The notes: a model not told the origin generated them from the letters alone. Shown: positions 31,394 through 42,738, numbered from the stretch's first letter. The stretch is DNA of 47,362 nt from Chara braunii (GCA_003427395.1 BFEA01000010.1:2802261-2849622), one strand, 5' to 3'. Made by a program: numbers and translations.

Positions 31394-31431
31394 CTGTCTC
31401 TTATACACATCTAGATGTGTATAAGAGACAG
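31394..31431. other. Nextera/Tn5 mosaic-end junction adapter (artefact)
   Basis: CTGTCTCTTATACACATCT (31394-31412) is followed directly by its exact reverse complement (31413-31431). The 19-bp Tn5 mosaic end in this back-to-back form is the circularisation junction of Nextera mate-pair libraries. It is not genomic. Sequence on the two sides should not be taken as adjacent. Confidence 0.97.
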
Positions 31432-32819
31432 CAGAATTCTCAGAATGGCTTCTGGGTTTGGAATATGCTGACAGAGAAGATAAGATAAGCTATTAGCTGG
31501 GAATTTGGAGGACTCGGAAGCTATCATCTAGAGTTCGGTCCAAAACATTAGAAGACGGAAGTGGACAACTTTGTGAGTATAAAGGTCAATGCTAGGGAAG
31601 CAGGGGATTAAGAGAGTGAGCAAGCCTCAATCCATGCGGAAAGGAGGGATGCTGGCAAATGTGGAGGAAAATGGATCGGATAGGAATTGGGTCGGTAATA
31701 TGACTTCTGAAGTTTTGAGAAAAGATGATGGATTGCCACAAACACGGTAGAGAGTAGGAAGGGACCCGAAACATTCTTATTCCCTCCTGGTCCACTATAT
31801 ATAGGTCGGTACACGATTTACTCTGAGAGTAATGGAGGGTCTCAAATTGACAGGTCTTCTTTGCCATGAAGGAAGACAGAATGTTTGAGTGATACAGTAC
31901 ACATTAGTAGTACTGGTGGGACATGAACTGGGTAATGCACTCCTCACATCCCTTCTCCTCGCCCTGCTCTTTGGCTTTGGCTAGTTCATCTTTTTGACAG
32001 TGTGATTTCTCTCTGCGACTGTGTCGAAGTTCACAAGTCACAAGTGTGTGCTTGGAGGAGGGAGGGGCTAAACGTAGTTTGAGAGAAACCACATTCTATG
32101 AAATTTTGATGACAATTGTGAACAATTTCTTGGGTGAATGAGGCTACGGATTCTGTAACTGCTCTCACGTTTCTTTTCTTTTTATTTAACCTCATGCTGC
32201 AATGCTTTTCCAAAATCTTGAAACTTTTGTCATGACAGGCAATTGTAATCAAGGGGAGCCAAATTGAGGACAGTGTCGCGCCATAACCATTTACGCAAAG
32301 CCCCCAGCTTCTCGCAAGTCAATCAGTCACACATGGACTTCGAAACGACGTACATCTGTCCAATCAGAGGAACAGCAACGGCTCGGACAAGCATTCCATC
32401 AATCACTTCACTCAGCGATAAATTGATAGTATTTGATACCCTACAGTGGCTGAGCTGAACAAGTCTCAGGAAGTAGCACCAGTGAAGGGGAAGAGAGGAT
32501 AAGATCCGAAGGGTAAGAGGGCGACAAGGAGGAGAACCTGTGAAGGTGAGAAGACAATGAAGAGGAGTTTCAATCAGTTAATTACTTGTCTGCATCGGTG
32601 ACATGTTTCTTTGCATCTGCCTTCCTAGGAGCAGAGCGGCTTCCAAGGAAGGCAGCGATGCTTCCAACCACATCGGGAGTTAACTGTTTACATGAGGTCT
32701 GTGAAAGTCTGGGCCCTCCACTTTCTCTTATTGTCATTCGTGTGATGGCATCAATGGGCGAAAATCAGCCTTTTGTTGCGTTTGCCAGCGAAGCAGTTCT
32801 TTCGAGTGAGCGAGTCTTG

Positions 32820-32926
32820 GTCCTTCGTTGTTCGTTGGGACATTGGTCAAAATTGGAACAATCTCGAGAAAATTAGCATGGCCCATGCACAAGGATGAGC
32901 ACAGGCATGAATCGGAAAATGGTAGG
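32820..32926 (+). ncRNA. U6 snRNA-like sequence 1, second occurrence
   Basis: Same bases as 25594-25700. ACAGAGA box replaced, AGC triad kept, A-rich 3' flank. Almost certainly the same locus counted twice. Confidence 0.7.
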
Positions 32927-33261
32927 AAAACAAAAAACGAAAGCCTTGGCCCCTCATTAGTTCAGGAGGACGCATGTCTTCTGTGACGGCCTCTTCACGA
33001 TCGTGCGCTTCTTTGAAGCGATTCTCAAAGGGATGAACCATGGTTAATCTCAGCCCGATCATGTGCATCTCCAAAGATATGAATGTTAGTTAAACATAAC
33101 CTAGAAGGGGTCCTGTGCAGCGGAGCGGAGTGAGCGAGAATTGCCGCATCTGTGGGATGTGTCCGTGTGGTGTTGTGTGTGGTGTGGGTTGCGTTGGACA
33201 CTACAGCCTTGCAGGGGTGGGGTGGATACACGACCGGTAAGGTTCCACTTTTGAACACCGT

Positions 33262-33330
33262 GTCCTGGCTGTAGTGGTTAAGAGACTTGGCCAAGGTCGC
33301 CGGTTCGAGTCCGTGCTTGCACGGAGGAGG
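33262..33330 (+). ncRNA. tRNA-related SINE head, second occurrence
   Basis: Same bases as 26036-26104; B box GGTTCGAGTCC at 33302-33312. Confidence 0.55.
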
Positions 33331-34804
33331 GCTTTGGCCCGCTTGTGCGGATCTATATACCACATAACCTGATTGGAAATCAGAGTTCAGGAAGATGTTG
33401 CCTGCAGAGGCTGTTGACAATATCTGTGAATGGTTTCGTACATTGTATAGTCTTCACCACGGCACACATTTGACTGTGCATTCACGTCGAAGTGCCCAAA
33501 TGACGATCCTTGTATGGAAAAGGCACAGTGGAGGGGGAGCTCAAAGAACAAATTATCTAGCTCTTCATGTTCGTCTTCTGTAATTTTTATTGTTTGTTTC
33601 GCAAAGTGCTTGCACTCTCCTAGTTGATAGATATGTGACAATATATATGTGTCTGTGTGTGTGTGTTTTATGTATGACAATTCCCCCGCATGGACAGTTT
33701 GTCTCGATGTTTCTTTTTTGGGAAAACTACGTCTGCGTCACACTCTAACTTCGAAATAAGCTGAAAAAACAGCATATCTCAGGTTTCAAATGGCCGCAGT
33801 TTCAAAAGGCAAGAAAAACATCATGTGGGAGGAACCGAGGGCCATAAGGTGGAATGAGGTAGAAAAATCAAAACGCCTGTCCCAGGGCGCCCCAGGGTAG
33901 CCTAACCGGTCCTACAGAGTGGCAGTCCAAGAGGACTGACCAGGCCCTGTGGAGGACGCACCACGGGTTTCCGTTAGCGGTGGACGGCGCGGGCCATTTG
34001 GAAACGCGGCGCGAAATCTTCCCGCCAGTGGCAGTGGAAGTGGCAGGGTAGGGGGCTGAAGATGGGTGTGGGAAGGGGAGTTGGCCAACTGGAAAGAGGA
34101 CAACAGGCGGCCGGGCTTTCACCACGTGTCGCCCTCCCAGACAGCCACGTGTGCCTCGATCCATCTCCAGAGGCCATCAACTGGATGAACCCCATTTCCA
34201 TCTCCTCTCGTTCTGCCCTATCTCTATTCCCACCTTGAGCCACCCCGTCGACTTCCTCCCCTCTTGCTCCGTCCCGTGCAATGGCAAAGTGACACGTGGC
34301 ATTGTTGCAAACTTTTACGGCCAGTGCCTCTAGACGCGCACCTTGGTGTCTGCTGATCCTGCTGATGCCATCGCTAGCGACCTTTGGGCACCGTACCAGA
34401 CTCCCTCGCTCCTCCTCCCTGCTCGATAGGGTTTGAGACGAGGTGTGACTGAGTGGTTGCTGTACAACTGCGCAGCACATTGCCCCCGGTGTCCACCATA
34501 TCCATAGCCGCCATGGCCATTCCAAGGGTGAGGCCAAATCCCTGCTATTGCCTAAAACACCCCTCTTGCTATCGAACACGTTTTTTTGCACTACTCGGCA
34601 CCCCGCAACATTTTGAATGGACCACGACAAAATTCCTGTTCAGATTCATCCAAAATTTTGATGGATAGCGAGTGGTGCCACTACGGCCGTCATATGCATT
34701 CTCGTCTGGCCGTAATTGCGGTCAGATACATCCAGAAAACTCCTGGTGTGAGTACCCTCTCAACAGAGGCGCGTATGGTGGTAGTATGTACTATTTGAAC
34801 ATAT

Positions 34805-34892
34805 GTCCTTCGGGACATTTGGAACGATACAGAGAACATTAATAAGCATGGTGGCTGCGCAAGGATGAAAAGCATAAATCGAGAAATAGACC
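34805..34892 (+). ncRNA. U6 snRNA-like sequence 2, second occurrence
   Basis: Same bases as 27579-27666. Intact ACAGAGA box and A-rich tail. Almost certainly the same locus counted twice. Confidence 0.7.
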
Positions 34893-35946
34893 AAAAAAAA
34901 AAGAAAAAATATATTTGAACACTTGTACTCGAAAATGGAGAATAGTACATGATTGAATCCAGTGCAATAACTCAGCTCAACATGCACCAGCCGTGGGCTG
35001 TGGGTTGTCCCTTCGAAACCGGGGTCAAAGTCACGCCCAAGTCATGAAAATGTCTGCCCGAAAGCCTACTACTATGAGGTACCGAAGGCAAGGCCACTTA
35101 GGCCAGAATTGGCCTTCAAAGGCCCAACGTGATACAGTTGACCTTGGGAAAGTCAACAGTCAGCTCGTGAATTCAGGTCCACGAGTCAAAATCAACATGA
35201 ATCTAGCCTCTGCCGTAGATCAGACAGACACCTTTGGTTGTTTGCAGGCATCCGGAAGGAATCAAGACCACGTGGAAATCTGCAAATGTACGAGATCCAG
35301 GCCATTGGCTAACAGACGATCTGGACCATCATATCGGAGAGACCAGAGGCTGGTCAACACGAGTCAACTCTATAAGTTGACCAAGCCCTGCTGGACGACA
35401 TTCAGTTTTGCACTTGCTGCTTGAGGCTGGCACCACGCTGGCTGGACGCTGGTGCGACGACACAGGACTGAGAGAGCTTTATGCTGGCGCCATTCTCTGA
35501 CTACAGCGCCAGCTGTGCACTTGTTTATGCTGATGTGGCTCTTGCCACACTGATGACCACATTGATGGAGTACGGGCGAGGAGGAGGAGGATCAGGGCTG
35601 CCTGAATGGTTGATTGAAAGAGGGAAGCTACCTGATTGTGATTTGCTGTACGTCTTCAGAGAGAAGTCTGCACCATCCTCCCAGGCTGATTGCTGACGTG
35701 GCTGGGGGATGGGCGCTGTGCTGGAATCTGCTTACTGTCAGATCTTGTCAGGGGAGACTGTTTGCTGATGTGGCAAGTGAGGAGGTGCCAGAAGAGGAAA
35801 TGGGCTTGCGAGGGAGCTCTGTCTACAGTGATGATAGATACTCTCTCTTCCACCCTCTAAGTCTTATCTCCCTCCCCCCTTGTGGCATATGTAGATCCCA
35901 CACGGACCCAGTAGGACCCGCCAGGTAGGTAGGAAGGTGTAAGGAC

Positions 35947-36564
35947 CAGTGCCGTACCCCCGGTCACTGTTCACGGGGTCCGTGAACGATGGCCGGTCAG
36001 CGGTCACGAAAATCATGAACGCTACTCGTTCACGGAGTTCACAGTGAGCGGTAAGGGTTTTTTTTTTTTTTTTTTGGCTTGGGGGGCCCCTTTTTTTTTG
36101 CGCAGGTGTGTAGATGGTGTCCATGGGCAGGTGCCTGTATTTTTTTTTTCTCCTGAAACCATTTCAATTGTTTTAATTATAAAAAAAAAAAGATTTTCAC
36201 CTGTGTTTGGCTTGGCAGGACGGGTTGTTTTTTTCCAGGTAAAAAAAAAAAAAAGAATCCCGCAATAACTTTGTCGCCACAGAATCGGCCAAAAACAAAG
36301 TAACAGGAAAAAAAATAAAAAGAGTTGTTTTCTACTTCGGCCGTTGGCTGCGGGCAAAAGCTGCATTCCTGTGTGCCATTAAAGCAACAGCAGCCGGCCC
36401 ATGCCGCTATGATGCGCTATCCATATGGATCCGTGCGCGCGCGCGCGCGAGAGAGAGAGAGAGTGAACGCCCGTTCATCGCTGTGAACGCACGTTCACGA
36501 ACGTGAGCGGGAGTCGCGGGACCGTGAACGCGCATCGACTTTGTTCACGGCCACTCACGCGCGT

Positions 36565-36566
<2 letters not shown>
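35947..36566. mobile_element. hAT-like left end, second occurrence
   Basis: Same bases as 28721-29340, with the CAGTGCCGTACC start and GTTCACG/CGTGAAC motifs. Here it leads into (GA)n, N and (TG)n instead of the BED-finger region. Confidence 0.45.
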
Positions 36567-36655
<89 letters not shown>

Positions 36656-36656
36656 N

Positions 36657-36709
<53 letters not shown>
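36656..36709. repeat. Join (single N) followed by (TG)n
   Basis: N at 36656, then pure TG dinucleotides at 36657-36709. (GA)n to (TG)n through a single N is a scaffold join, not a sequenced transition. Confidence 0.9.
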
Positions 36710-36710
<1 letters not shown>

Positions 36711-36979
36711 GAAGTGCGAATTGCAACCATAGCAACCCGGTTATGGGAATCTCCATCAGCCATAGACATACCATTGGAACTGTGAGCGGTAGGAGCACAT
36801 ACCTTGTCGTTAGGGCCGAAACCACCAATCCTTGTGTGCATCTGCGGCAAAAAAAAAACACGCTTTATTGCACAATGAGGAGAGAAAGAGAAAGAGATGA
36901 AGAGAGGGAAGGAAGGGAGCAAGATGGTCAATGCCATCAACACCCGTAGTATCACTGGTGGAGGAGGGGGACGCATCCC

Positions 36980-37288
36980 CTAAAGCGCTTTTCGCCGCTT
37001 GCGCCGGTCACGACTCGTCAGAGGGTGGATATCCTCTGGCTCCCAAGGAGATGGTGAGGGAAGAGGCCATGGGGGAACGAGGTGGAGTTTAGCATCAGCA
37101 AAACTTACCATGTGTTGCATGATGTCTGCATCGGGGAGATTATCCCTGATCTGCGCCATCGTACCGGACCTTGAAGTTGCCGCTCGTATTCGCAGGGGCG
37201 AATCACCGCAGGAACGAATCACCGCAGGGTGTATTCTTTGCTGCCAATTACAAGACACGCTGTTCGCCGAAGATGGTGCAGGGAGCAC
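36980..37288 (-). CDS. Possible exon of an unknown gene
   Basis: A 102-codon minus-strand frame. On this strand it contains RDNLPDADIMQHM followed by GTAAGT (CATG|GTAAGT, near 37100-37110), a good 5' splice-site match, so the real exon may end there. Downstream codons are Pro-rich and end in a basic RDRRKRRKAL. No family is recognised and no matching acceptor was established. The locus lies just after a microsatellite and scaffold join. Low confidence. Confidence 0.25.
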   Translation of the reverse strand: MLPAPSSANSVSCNWQQRIHPAVIRSCGDSPLRIRAATSRSGTMAQIRDNLPDADIMQHMVSFADAKLHLVPPWPLPSPSPWEPEDIHPLTSRDRRKRRKAL

Positions 37289-37339
37289 CAGCTATGGCGT
37301 CTATGTGTGCAGCGCAACTGCCAATCACCAGTCAGTGAG

Positions 37340-38437
37340 CTAGGGTGGATAGTGTACCACGCGAATGCACCGCTTCAGAGAGAGAAGAGATTGTGGGGAG
37401 TAGTAAGAGGGTGGATTTGGGAAGGTAGGTGTGATATATGGTTGGGTATGGTGAGGTGAGGGTCGTAGTGTCTGCATAACCGCATGCGTGGGATCAAGCT
37501 GGGAAGTCATCGGCTCTATGGATCCCCATGGGTCCACGGGGGGTATGTGGTTAGGAGTGGGGGTACGGGGGGATAGCAATAGTCGACCCAGGCGTGGGAA
37601 TGATTGTATATGGGGTTTTCTGGGGAGCAATTGGGTATTGAGGCAGGGAGCCATGGCCGGGAGTGGAGCGGAATAGCGTATGTGGGGTGCCGGTATGTCG
37701 ATGTGCGTGGTAGCGTTTGGGTGAGTGGTTGTGCTGCCCGTTTGGTAGTGCGCAGTGGTGTATGCTGTGTGCATCAGCATCCGGGTATACAGGTAGACTG
37801 CTTGTTTGGTAGTGCACAGTGGTGGATTGGCAAGTTTTTGTGGCGGTGGGCCAGTAAAGTGTTTTGGCTTCGAGTGCTGATATGGTGGTATTGTAAGTTC
37901 GGTTCGAAGGGTTGTGGTTATGTTGCGTGTGCGTTTCATTTTGTCTTTTTGATGGCCTGCCTATGTAGTGTGCGGATTGTTGGCGGCAGGTTTTTTGTTC
38001 ATTTTTGGCTTATGTGCGGGGGTGTCGGTAGTGCTTTTTGTTTTGGTCATGGTGGCTAAATCCTGTGTGCGGTGTGGTGGCATTGTGTTGTTTTGCGTCG
38101 TTTCAGTTTTGTTTTTTGTAAAAATAGTGAAATGTGGGGGGGGTTGTAATTTGTGCTTATGGGGTGTGTGTGGGGGCCGACTATGTGCCGATGGGAAGCC
38201 TTGCACTTTTTTTGGGGGGAAGAAAATGTATATTTATGAGCGGTGGTGTGTAGGTGTGTATATATGTAAGTGTCTGAGCACTAGCAGTATACGTAACTTT
38301 AACTGCATGTGTCTGTTTATGTTGGTGCAAGTTTGGCTTGAACATAACTATGTGTATGTATATATATGTAAAAAATTATTATAAATTTGGTTAGTTTGTT
38401 AAGGGATTGGGGAAAAAAGTTTTTTTAGGGGAAGCAG

Positions 38438-38440
<3 letters not shown>
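37340..38440. other. Strand-asymmetric GT-rich region
   Basis: The + strand is rich in G and T and poor in C for about 1 kb. This leaves long open frames on both strands (37604-38059 + rich in Cys/Trp/Val, 37340-37939 - rich in Pro/Thr/His), which I read as composition artefacts. TTTGGTAGTGC(G/A)CAGTGGTG occurs twice, at about 37740 and 37805. The region grades into AT-rich sequence and (TG)n. Confidence 0.5.

Positions 38441-38510
<70 letters not shown>
38441..38510. repeat. (TG)n microsatellite
   Basis: 70 bases of pure TG dinucleotide. Confidence 0.97.
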
Positions 38511-38514
<4 letters not shown>

Positions 38515-38547
38515 CCGGGGGGAGGGTTGGGAGCACCTCCCCCACCG

Positions 38548-38596
38548 ATCAATCAATCAATCAATAAATCAATAATCAATCAATCAATCAATCAAC

Positions 38597-38640
<44 letters not shown>

Positions 38641-38669
38641 TAATCAATCAGCCAATCAATCAATCAATC

Positions 38670-38706
<37 letters not shown>
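38548..38706. repeat. (ATCA)n microsatellite
   Basis: Imperfect ATCA tetranucleotide repeats with AATA, ACCA and GCCA variants, ending in a T run. It produces a spurious Asn-Gln-Ser-Ile repeat frame. Confidence 0.95.
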
Positions 38707-38707
<1 letters not shown>

Positions 38708-38925
38708 TTTTTTTTTTTCCTATTTTTTTCAATTTGTTTTTCCACACACCAAAAACGCCCCCCCCGAAAATGATTTTTTTTTACTTTTTGTTTCTGGGGG
38801 GTAGGGTAAGGGTTCTGGAACCCCAATCCGCAACCCCGACCCCCAACCCCCTCTCCCCTCAGCCGATGTGGGCCGCGGCAGACCGCAGTCGCCGCAGTCA
38901 TGACTGCGGCCGCGGGGGATTCATA

Positions 38926-40414
38926 ATGGCAGACTACCTTCGACCATCTGTTCCTGCAGTGGTGGTATATCGGCGGCATCCCATTTGAGAGGGCGAGGAT
39001 GGCAGAGTACAGGGCCCTCTCACAACATATGCAGAACATGCTGAGGGGCATGAAGCCTGCTTTGCCCCAGTTCATGCGCATAGCAGGCACTGGCATACAG
39101 GAGCAGCGTTTGCACATAGCTGATAAGCTACGTGACATACGCGGTCAGATGGAGCACACGGGGGCTACCATTCTCACGAATGGGAGGAAGTCCCTCAACT
39201 CTGAGCCCATCGTGAACTTCCTGGCAGCTGGACAGTCGGACGCCATCCTTTACACGACGGTTCGAAGGGAAGGGGTTGACGCAGAGACGGCATATGTGGT
39301 GTTGCGGCGGTGGAAGGTGTTCGAGGACTTCGGCGTGAAGAAGATCAACGTCATCTGCACGGACTCCGCATCAGTTTATGTCGCCGCCGGTCGCGTACTT
39401 CGCAACGACCCCGATCCAGATATCCGTCGGATCCCTTGGCTCCCTTGTTTTGTCCATTGCTGCAACTTGATGTTGTCCGACATGGGCCATCGAGTTGCTG
39501 ACGAGGGCGAGGGCGGTTGTGCGCTTCATCAGGTCGCACGGCTCGACTCTCACCTTGTTCAGGATTTACAGTGCCAGGGCCGATCACAATGCACGGGCCG
39601 TGCGTGTGGGTGGCAGCTCCGCCAGCGGAGAGGGGGCACGCGGCAGAGGACGACGGGGCCGGAAGTTGTTGTACCCTTGCCAAACGCAATTCGCATCTAT
39701 GTATATCATGATGGGGTGCTTGCGCGACCACAATGTTCCACTAGAGACAGTGATCTTGGAGGGGGACTGAGCACGACTTCCATGGGAGAGGAGGCTCCTT
39801 GTACAGGTTGGTTGGGTGCGCACGCAGGTGCGATATGGGTTGTTTTGGGAGGAGATGGATGATCTCATCGACGTCTTCACCCCAGTTGTGCAGTTGTTGC
39901 GGCAGTTGGACCAGGGGGGGTTGGTGATCTCGTGCGTCTTCCAGTGGGTGATGCAGTTGGCTGAGGCCCTAAGGAGATTCGGAAGTTGGAGTTGGCGAGA
40001 CCGCGCCTGGTTGGGATGTTGCAGGATTGTTATGGCCGATCATGCCATCTCTTGGAGCCCGCCCATGCCGCCGCCCATCTTCTAAATCCGAATAAGCGGA
40101 GCTTTGTTTACTTCCAGTCATGTGATCGCAACGCTCAACAGAAGAAGGTGGCAGAGATGACACTGGAGTACATCTACACGCAGACGGGCTTCGACCGACG
40201 GGGAGAGAGGTACCGATTGGTCCGTCAACAGCCGTACAACTACCACTCCCGTGGTCCGAGATATTATTCGGGTGGAGATGCGAGCACCGGGGACGAGGAC
40301 ATGTGCCAGGGGGTGGACGAGACTCAAGCCATTGCTGATTGGTGGGTTCTGCACGGCGGGTGTGCCCCTGAGCTTTGTAGCATCGCCACACATCTGATGT
40401 ACACGTGGGTCTGA
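38926..40414 (+). pseudogene. hAT-family transposase (DUF659 type), frameshifted
   Basis: The frame is open from about 38926, without an ATG before 38999: FLQWWYIGGIPFERARMAEY, then DUF659 features including INVICTDSASVYVAAGR and LPCFVHCCNLMLSDMGH (with a CxxHC element), typical of plant hAT transposases. Coding then moves to other frames: LLYPCQTQFASMYIMMGCL (39640-39730), RYGLFWEEMDDLIDVF (39830s), and LLNPNKRSFVYF to WWVLHGGCAPELCSIATHL (40040-40410). At least three shifts. The C-terminal dimerisation domain is cut after SIATHLM. The BED finger is missing upstream, where microsatellites begin. hAT transposases cut and paste their own element in the nucleus. Confidence 0.85.
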
Positions 40415-40689
40415 CAAGTCACACAGACACTTCAACTGCGTGGAATACAGACAAACCTGCTAACAGAATGATGGACAAACGGACAGGCAGACCTTCCTGG
40501 TGTTGTGTACAGCAGCCATGATAAGTCACACACACATGCACAAATAAACAAAGGAGGAGGAGGAAGAAGTCTCTCTCTCTCTCTCTCTCACGCGCGCGCG
40601 CGCGCGATCTTGTTCCGACTGCAATCTGGCCCCAACCAATCCCAACACCCACCCCCCAAGTTCCCCAACCCGGGCCAAGACAACCCCGA
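40415..40689. other. 3' flank of the hAT ORF with (CT)n(CG)n
   Basis: No gene. (CT)n then (CG)n at about 40570-40606. Confidence 0.6.
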
Positions 40690-40830
40690 AAAACGGTCCG
40701 CTGTGACCATGTATGCGGGCCCAAAATTTGGGTACGCGCGCATACCTATGTGACACGTATGCGCATACGTGCATACGCGTATGCACGTATGCGGAGCCCG
40801 CGTACGTGTACGCCGTGCTACCCAGGAAGA
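40690..40830. mobile_element. Subterminal palindromic repeats and right end of the hAT element
   Basis: Dense copies of CGTATGCG, CGCATACG and ACGTATGC in alternating orientation (40705-40800), then GTACGTGTACGCCGTGCTACCC at about 40802-40824. The reverse complement begins GGGTAGCACGGCGTAC, like the CAGGGTNACC..CGTAC end at 44229. The position right after the transposase fits the 3' end of the same element. No target-site duplication was established. Confidence 0.5.
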
Positions 40831-40881
40831 AACAAATAACATAAGAAGCGAGACCGGGACTGAAAAAAAAAACAGGTCTCA

Positions 40882-41191
40882 AAGCTAACAAGGAGAGATT
40901 ACCCCCGTCGATGCTTCTACTGTAATGAGGAGGGTCATATTCTACCTCGGTGCTCAATACAAGAAAAGAAACTTGAGGAACGGATAGTCAAGAAAAATGC
41001 TAATGGGCATATCTGTAATGCCAATTGGAATAAAATAAAAATTTCAAGTTAAAGGAGGGATAAAAGCAACAGTCTTAAAAAAAAACAAAGCCAACAATGA
41101 TAAAAGGAAGAACGCTAGGGTTAACAATATCTCGTTTGATGACATTTTACCCTCGAAGATAGTGACACAGAATAGCAATCTTGGGGGCTAA
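40882..41191 (+). pseudogene. gag: Gag zinc-knuckle fragment of a related gypsy element
   Basis: The frame reads RDYPRRCFYCNEEGHILPRC, a CX2CX4HX4C knuckle, then about 25 residues later NGHICNANWNKIK and a stop at 41050-41052. After that a frame with ARVNNISFDDILPSKIVTQ runs to 41191. The main gypsy element has the same order at 5568-5830: CYYCGDGCHSTTYC, MGHVCDSSWKKL, NVHFLVDELPNEFVQ. It is a stray, diverged piece of the same family, cut at both ends. Confidence 0.75.
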
Positions 41192-42732
41192 AGGTTGAAT
41201 GTATCCCATATCAGTGAGAAGGAGGTTGAATAGAAAAAGCGTGAAAAGACCCTGGTCTTCGCGTTCTTGCGGCAGGCGCCATGGTAGTTGTCCAACAACG
41301 CCAACAGACCTAACATGTGGTCCTTGTGATGCACATACTTTGCATCATTGTACTTCTTTGGCCGCGTTTCCAAGAACAGGAACTTGTAGATCTTATTTCT
41401 CTTTCTCTCACTCAACTTGAACCACATGTTCATCGTAGTGTCCCGGGGGCGTTTCTGTTTGTCCTTCTTAACCATGCACTCGCGGCTGTTGACCCCGGAT
41501 TTTACCTCGCTTTTGACGAACTCCAACATGAATTGCAACAGCTCGGAGTTCCCTTCCAACGCAACAACGTGGTGACCGACTTTAAGAAACTCCCATATGA
41601 CTTGCGCATGCGGCTTCCTAAGGAAGATGACACCCTTCCCCTTATTGCTCACAAATTCTAGAAGACCGGCCAATTGGGTCGGGTTGCACTCCATGTCCTT
41701 GTAGACACTACCTTGTCGTTCCGGCGCGGTCCACGACCAGCCGCAAGGCGTGAAGAGAATCTTCAATATATCCATCGGGGTCACTTTTTGAGGCAACCGC
41801 ACAACCGCAGCGGCACCTGCCGGTAGCCTCCTGTTGTGAACGATAGACGTGTTTTCCTGCAAATCCTCACCCTTGATGAGGACGTACATGGGGTCGTCCA
41901 CCGCGTACAGGTTATTTCCCGACGGGAAAACTTTTCTTCTGCAGCGTCTGCCTCACCCACTTCCCTTCAAGTGGCTTGATGACAGAAAGATGGCGCAGGC
42001 TGACCATAAACGAGAGGTTTCACTGCCTCGACACGAAAACAACGACTGTTTTGTGCAATGGGCACAATGACTGAAGAAGGGAATTCAAAGTCTCGAACGC
42101 TTGAGGTTTCCACAACTTCAGGTCAACCGTATCGCAGAGATCGAGGACGAACATGTGACTCTTTGTGCTTCCCACCACCTTCTGCAAATCTTCACTCCTC
42201 ACCTGTGCCTCCAAAGGGTCGTTGCCAAACGGTGCGATGGATGTCACGCCCCCCGTGTCTTTCGAGAGAGTATGCACAACGTCTTCGGCAAGTGCGATAT
42301 CCCTACTCTTCAATCTACTGCTCGTCAACATGGGAAGGACTTTGTTCTTCTAGTTGAGGGACAACTTCTTGTGGCCGGCGAGTTTTTCCGTCGCCTCAAT
42401 CGTCCGGTCGTCACCGCAACCCATGTGCAACGGACATTCCTTAAACAGTCCAGAGTCGGCAACTTGTTTCCTGCTCCAGTCCCACAAATCGGCATCCCAT
42501 CCAAGCCTGTCGAACTTTTTGAAGATTGCTAACCTTTTCTTAGGAAGGGGTAGTTCGTGTTCCAATCCGAGTTGGGCCTCTTCTCGTACTTGAATCGATA
42601 CACAACCGCACCAGTATGCAGTCGCACTTCACCAACTGCACCATTTTTCTGCAGACCAAGCTTACCCTGCTTCACCACTGAAGTAGAGCCAGCCGAAACC
42701 CACACTACCTCGCAATTGATGACCTTCTTCAT
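41188..42732 (-). pseudogene. Unknown protein, about 510 codons, broken
   Basis: Four segments on the minus strand fit one protein. 42732-42529 (MKKVINCEVVWVSAGSTS start); 42565-42350 (LGWDADLWDWSRKQVAD); after one in-frame stop, 42331-42020 (SHMFVLDLCDTVDLKLW, KTVVVFVSRQ); after another stop and a shift near 41930, 41901-41188 (DPMYVLIKGEDLQEN, GVIFLRKPHAQVIWEFLKVG, HHVVALEGNSELLQF, then a basic region KLSERKRNKIYKFLFLET and LLALLDNYHGACRKN). Alternating beta-like and helical blocks with DP.Y and GHHVV..EGN recall SAM-dependent methyltransferase folds, but I cannot place it with confidence. Two indels and two stops. It abuts a Gag fragment, so a mobile-element origin is possible. Confidence 0.55.
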
Positions 42733-42738
42733 GACTAG

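Larger units (their letters stand above)
31432..36655. repeat. 5224-bp block, second occurrence (probably artificial)
   Basis: Identical to 24206-29429 at every position I compared (offset +7226), starting at the first base after the adapter and ending at the last base of the same 89-base (GA)n. Its features are therefore duplicates: U6-like at 32820-32926 and 34805-34892, SINE head at 33262-33330, doubtful ORFs at 33868-34630 (-) and 34993-35424 (+), hAT-like left end from 35947. Confidence 0.92.

Noticed and set aside
24206-36655. A recent segmental duplication with two U6 pairs
   Set aside because: The adapter at the junction and the full identity of microsatellites make an assembly artefact far more likely.
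37340-37939. A 199-codon minus-strand frame rich in Pro, Thr and His
   Set aside because: It arises from the GT-rich composition of the opposite strand. No motif, and an equally long frame lies on the + strand.
38407-38634. Frame encoding Val-Cys repeats then Asn-Gln-Ser-Ile repeats
   Set aside because: Simple translation of (TG)n and (ATCA)n microsatellites.
38434-38710. CRISPR-like array in the ATCA repeats
   Set aside because: No spacers. It is a tetranucleotide microsatellite in a eukaryotic sequence.
40526-40957. Minus-strand 143-codon frame with hydrophobic segments
   Set aside because: It crosses the subterminal palindromes and the (CT)n(CG)n tract; a composition artefact.
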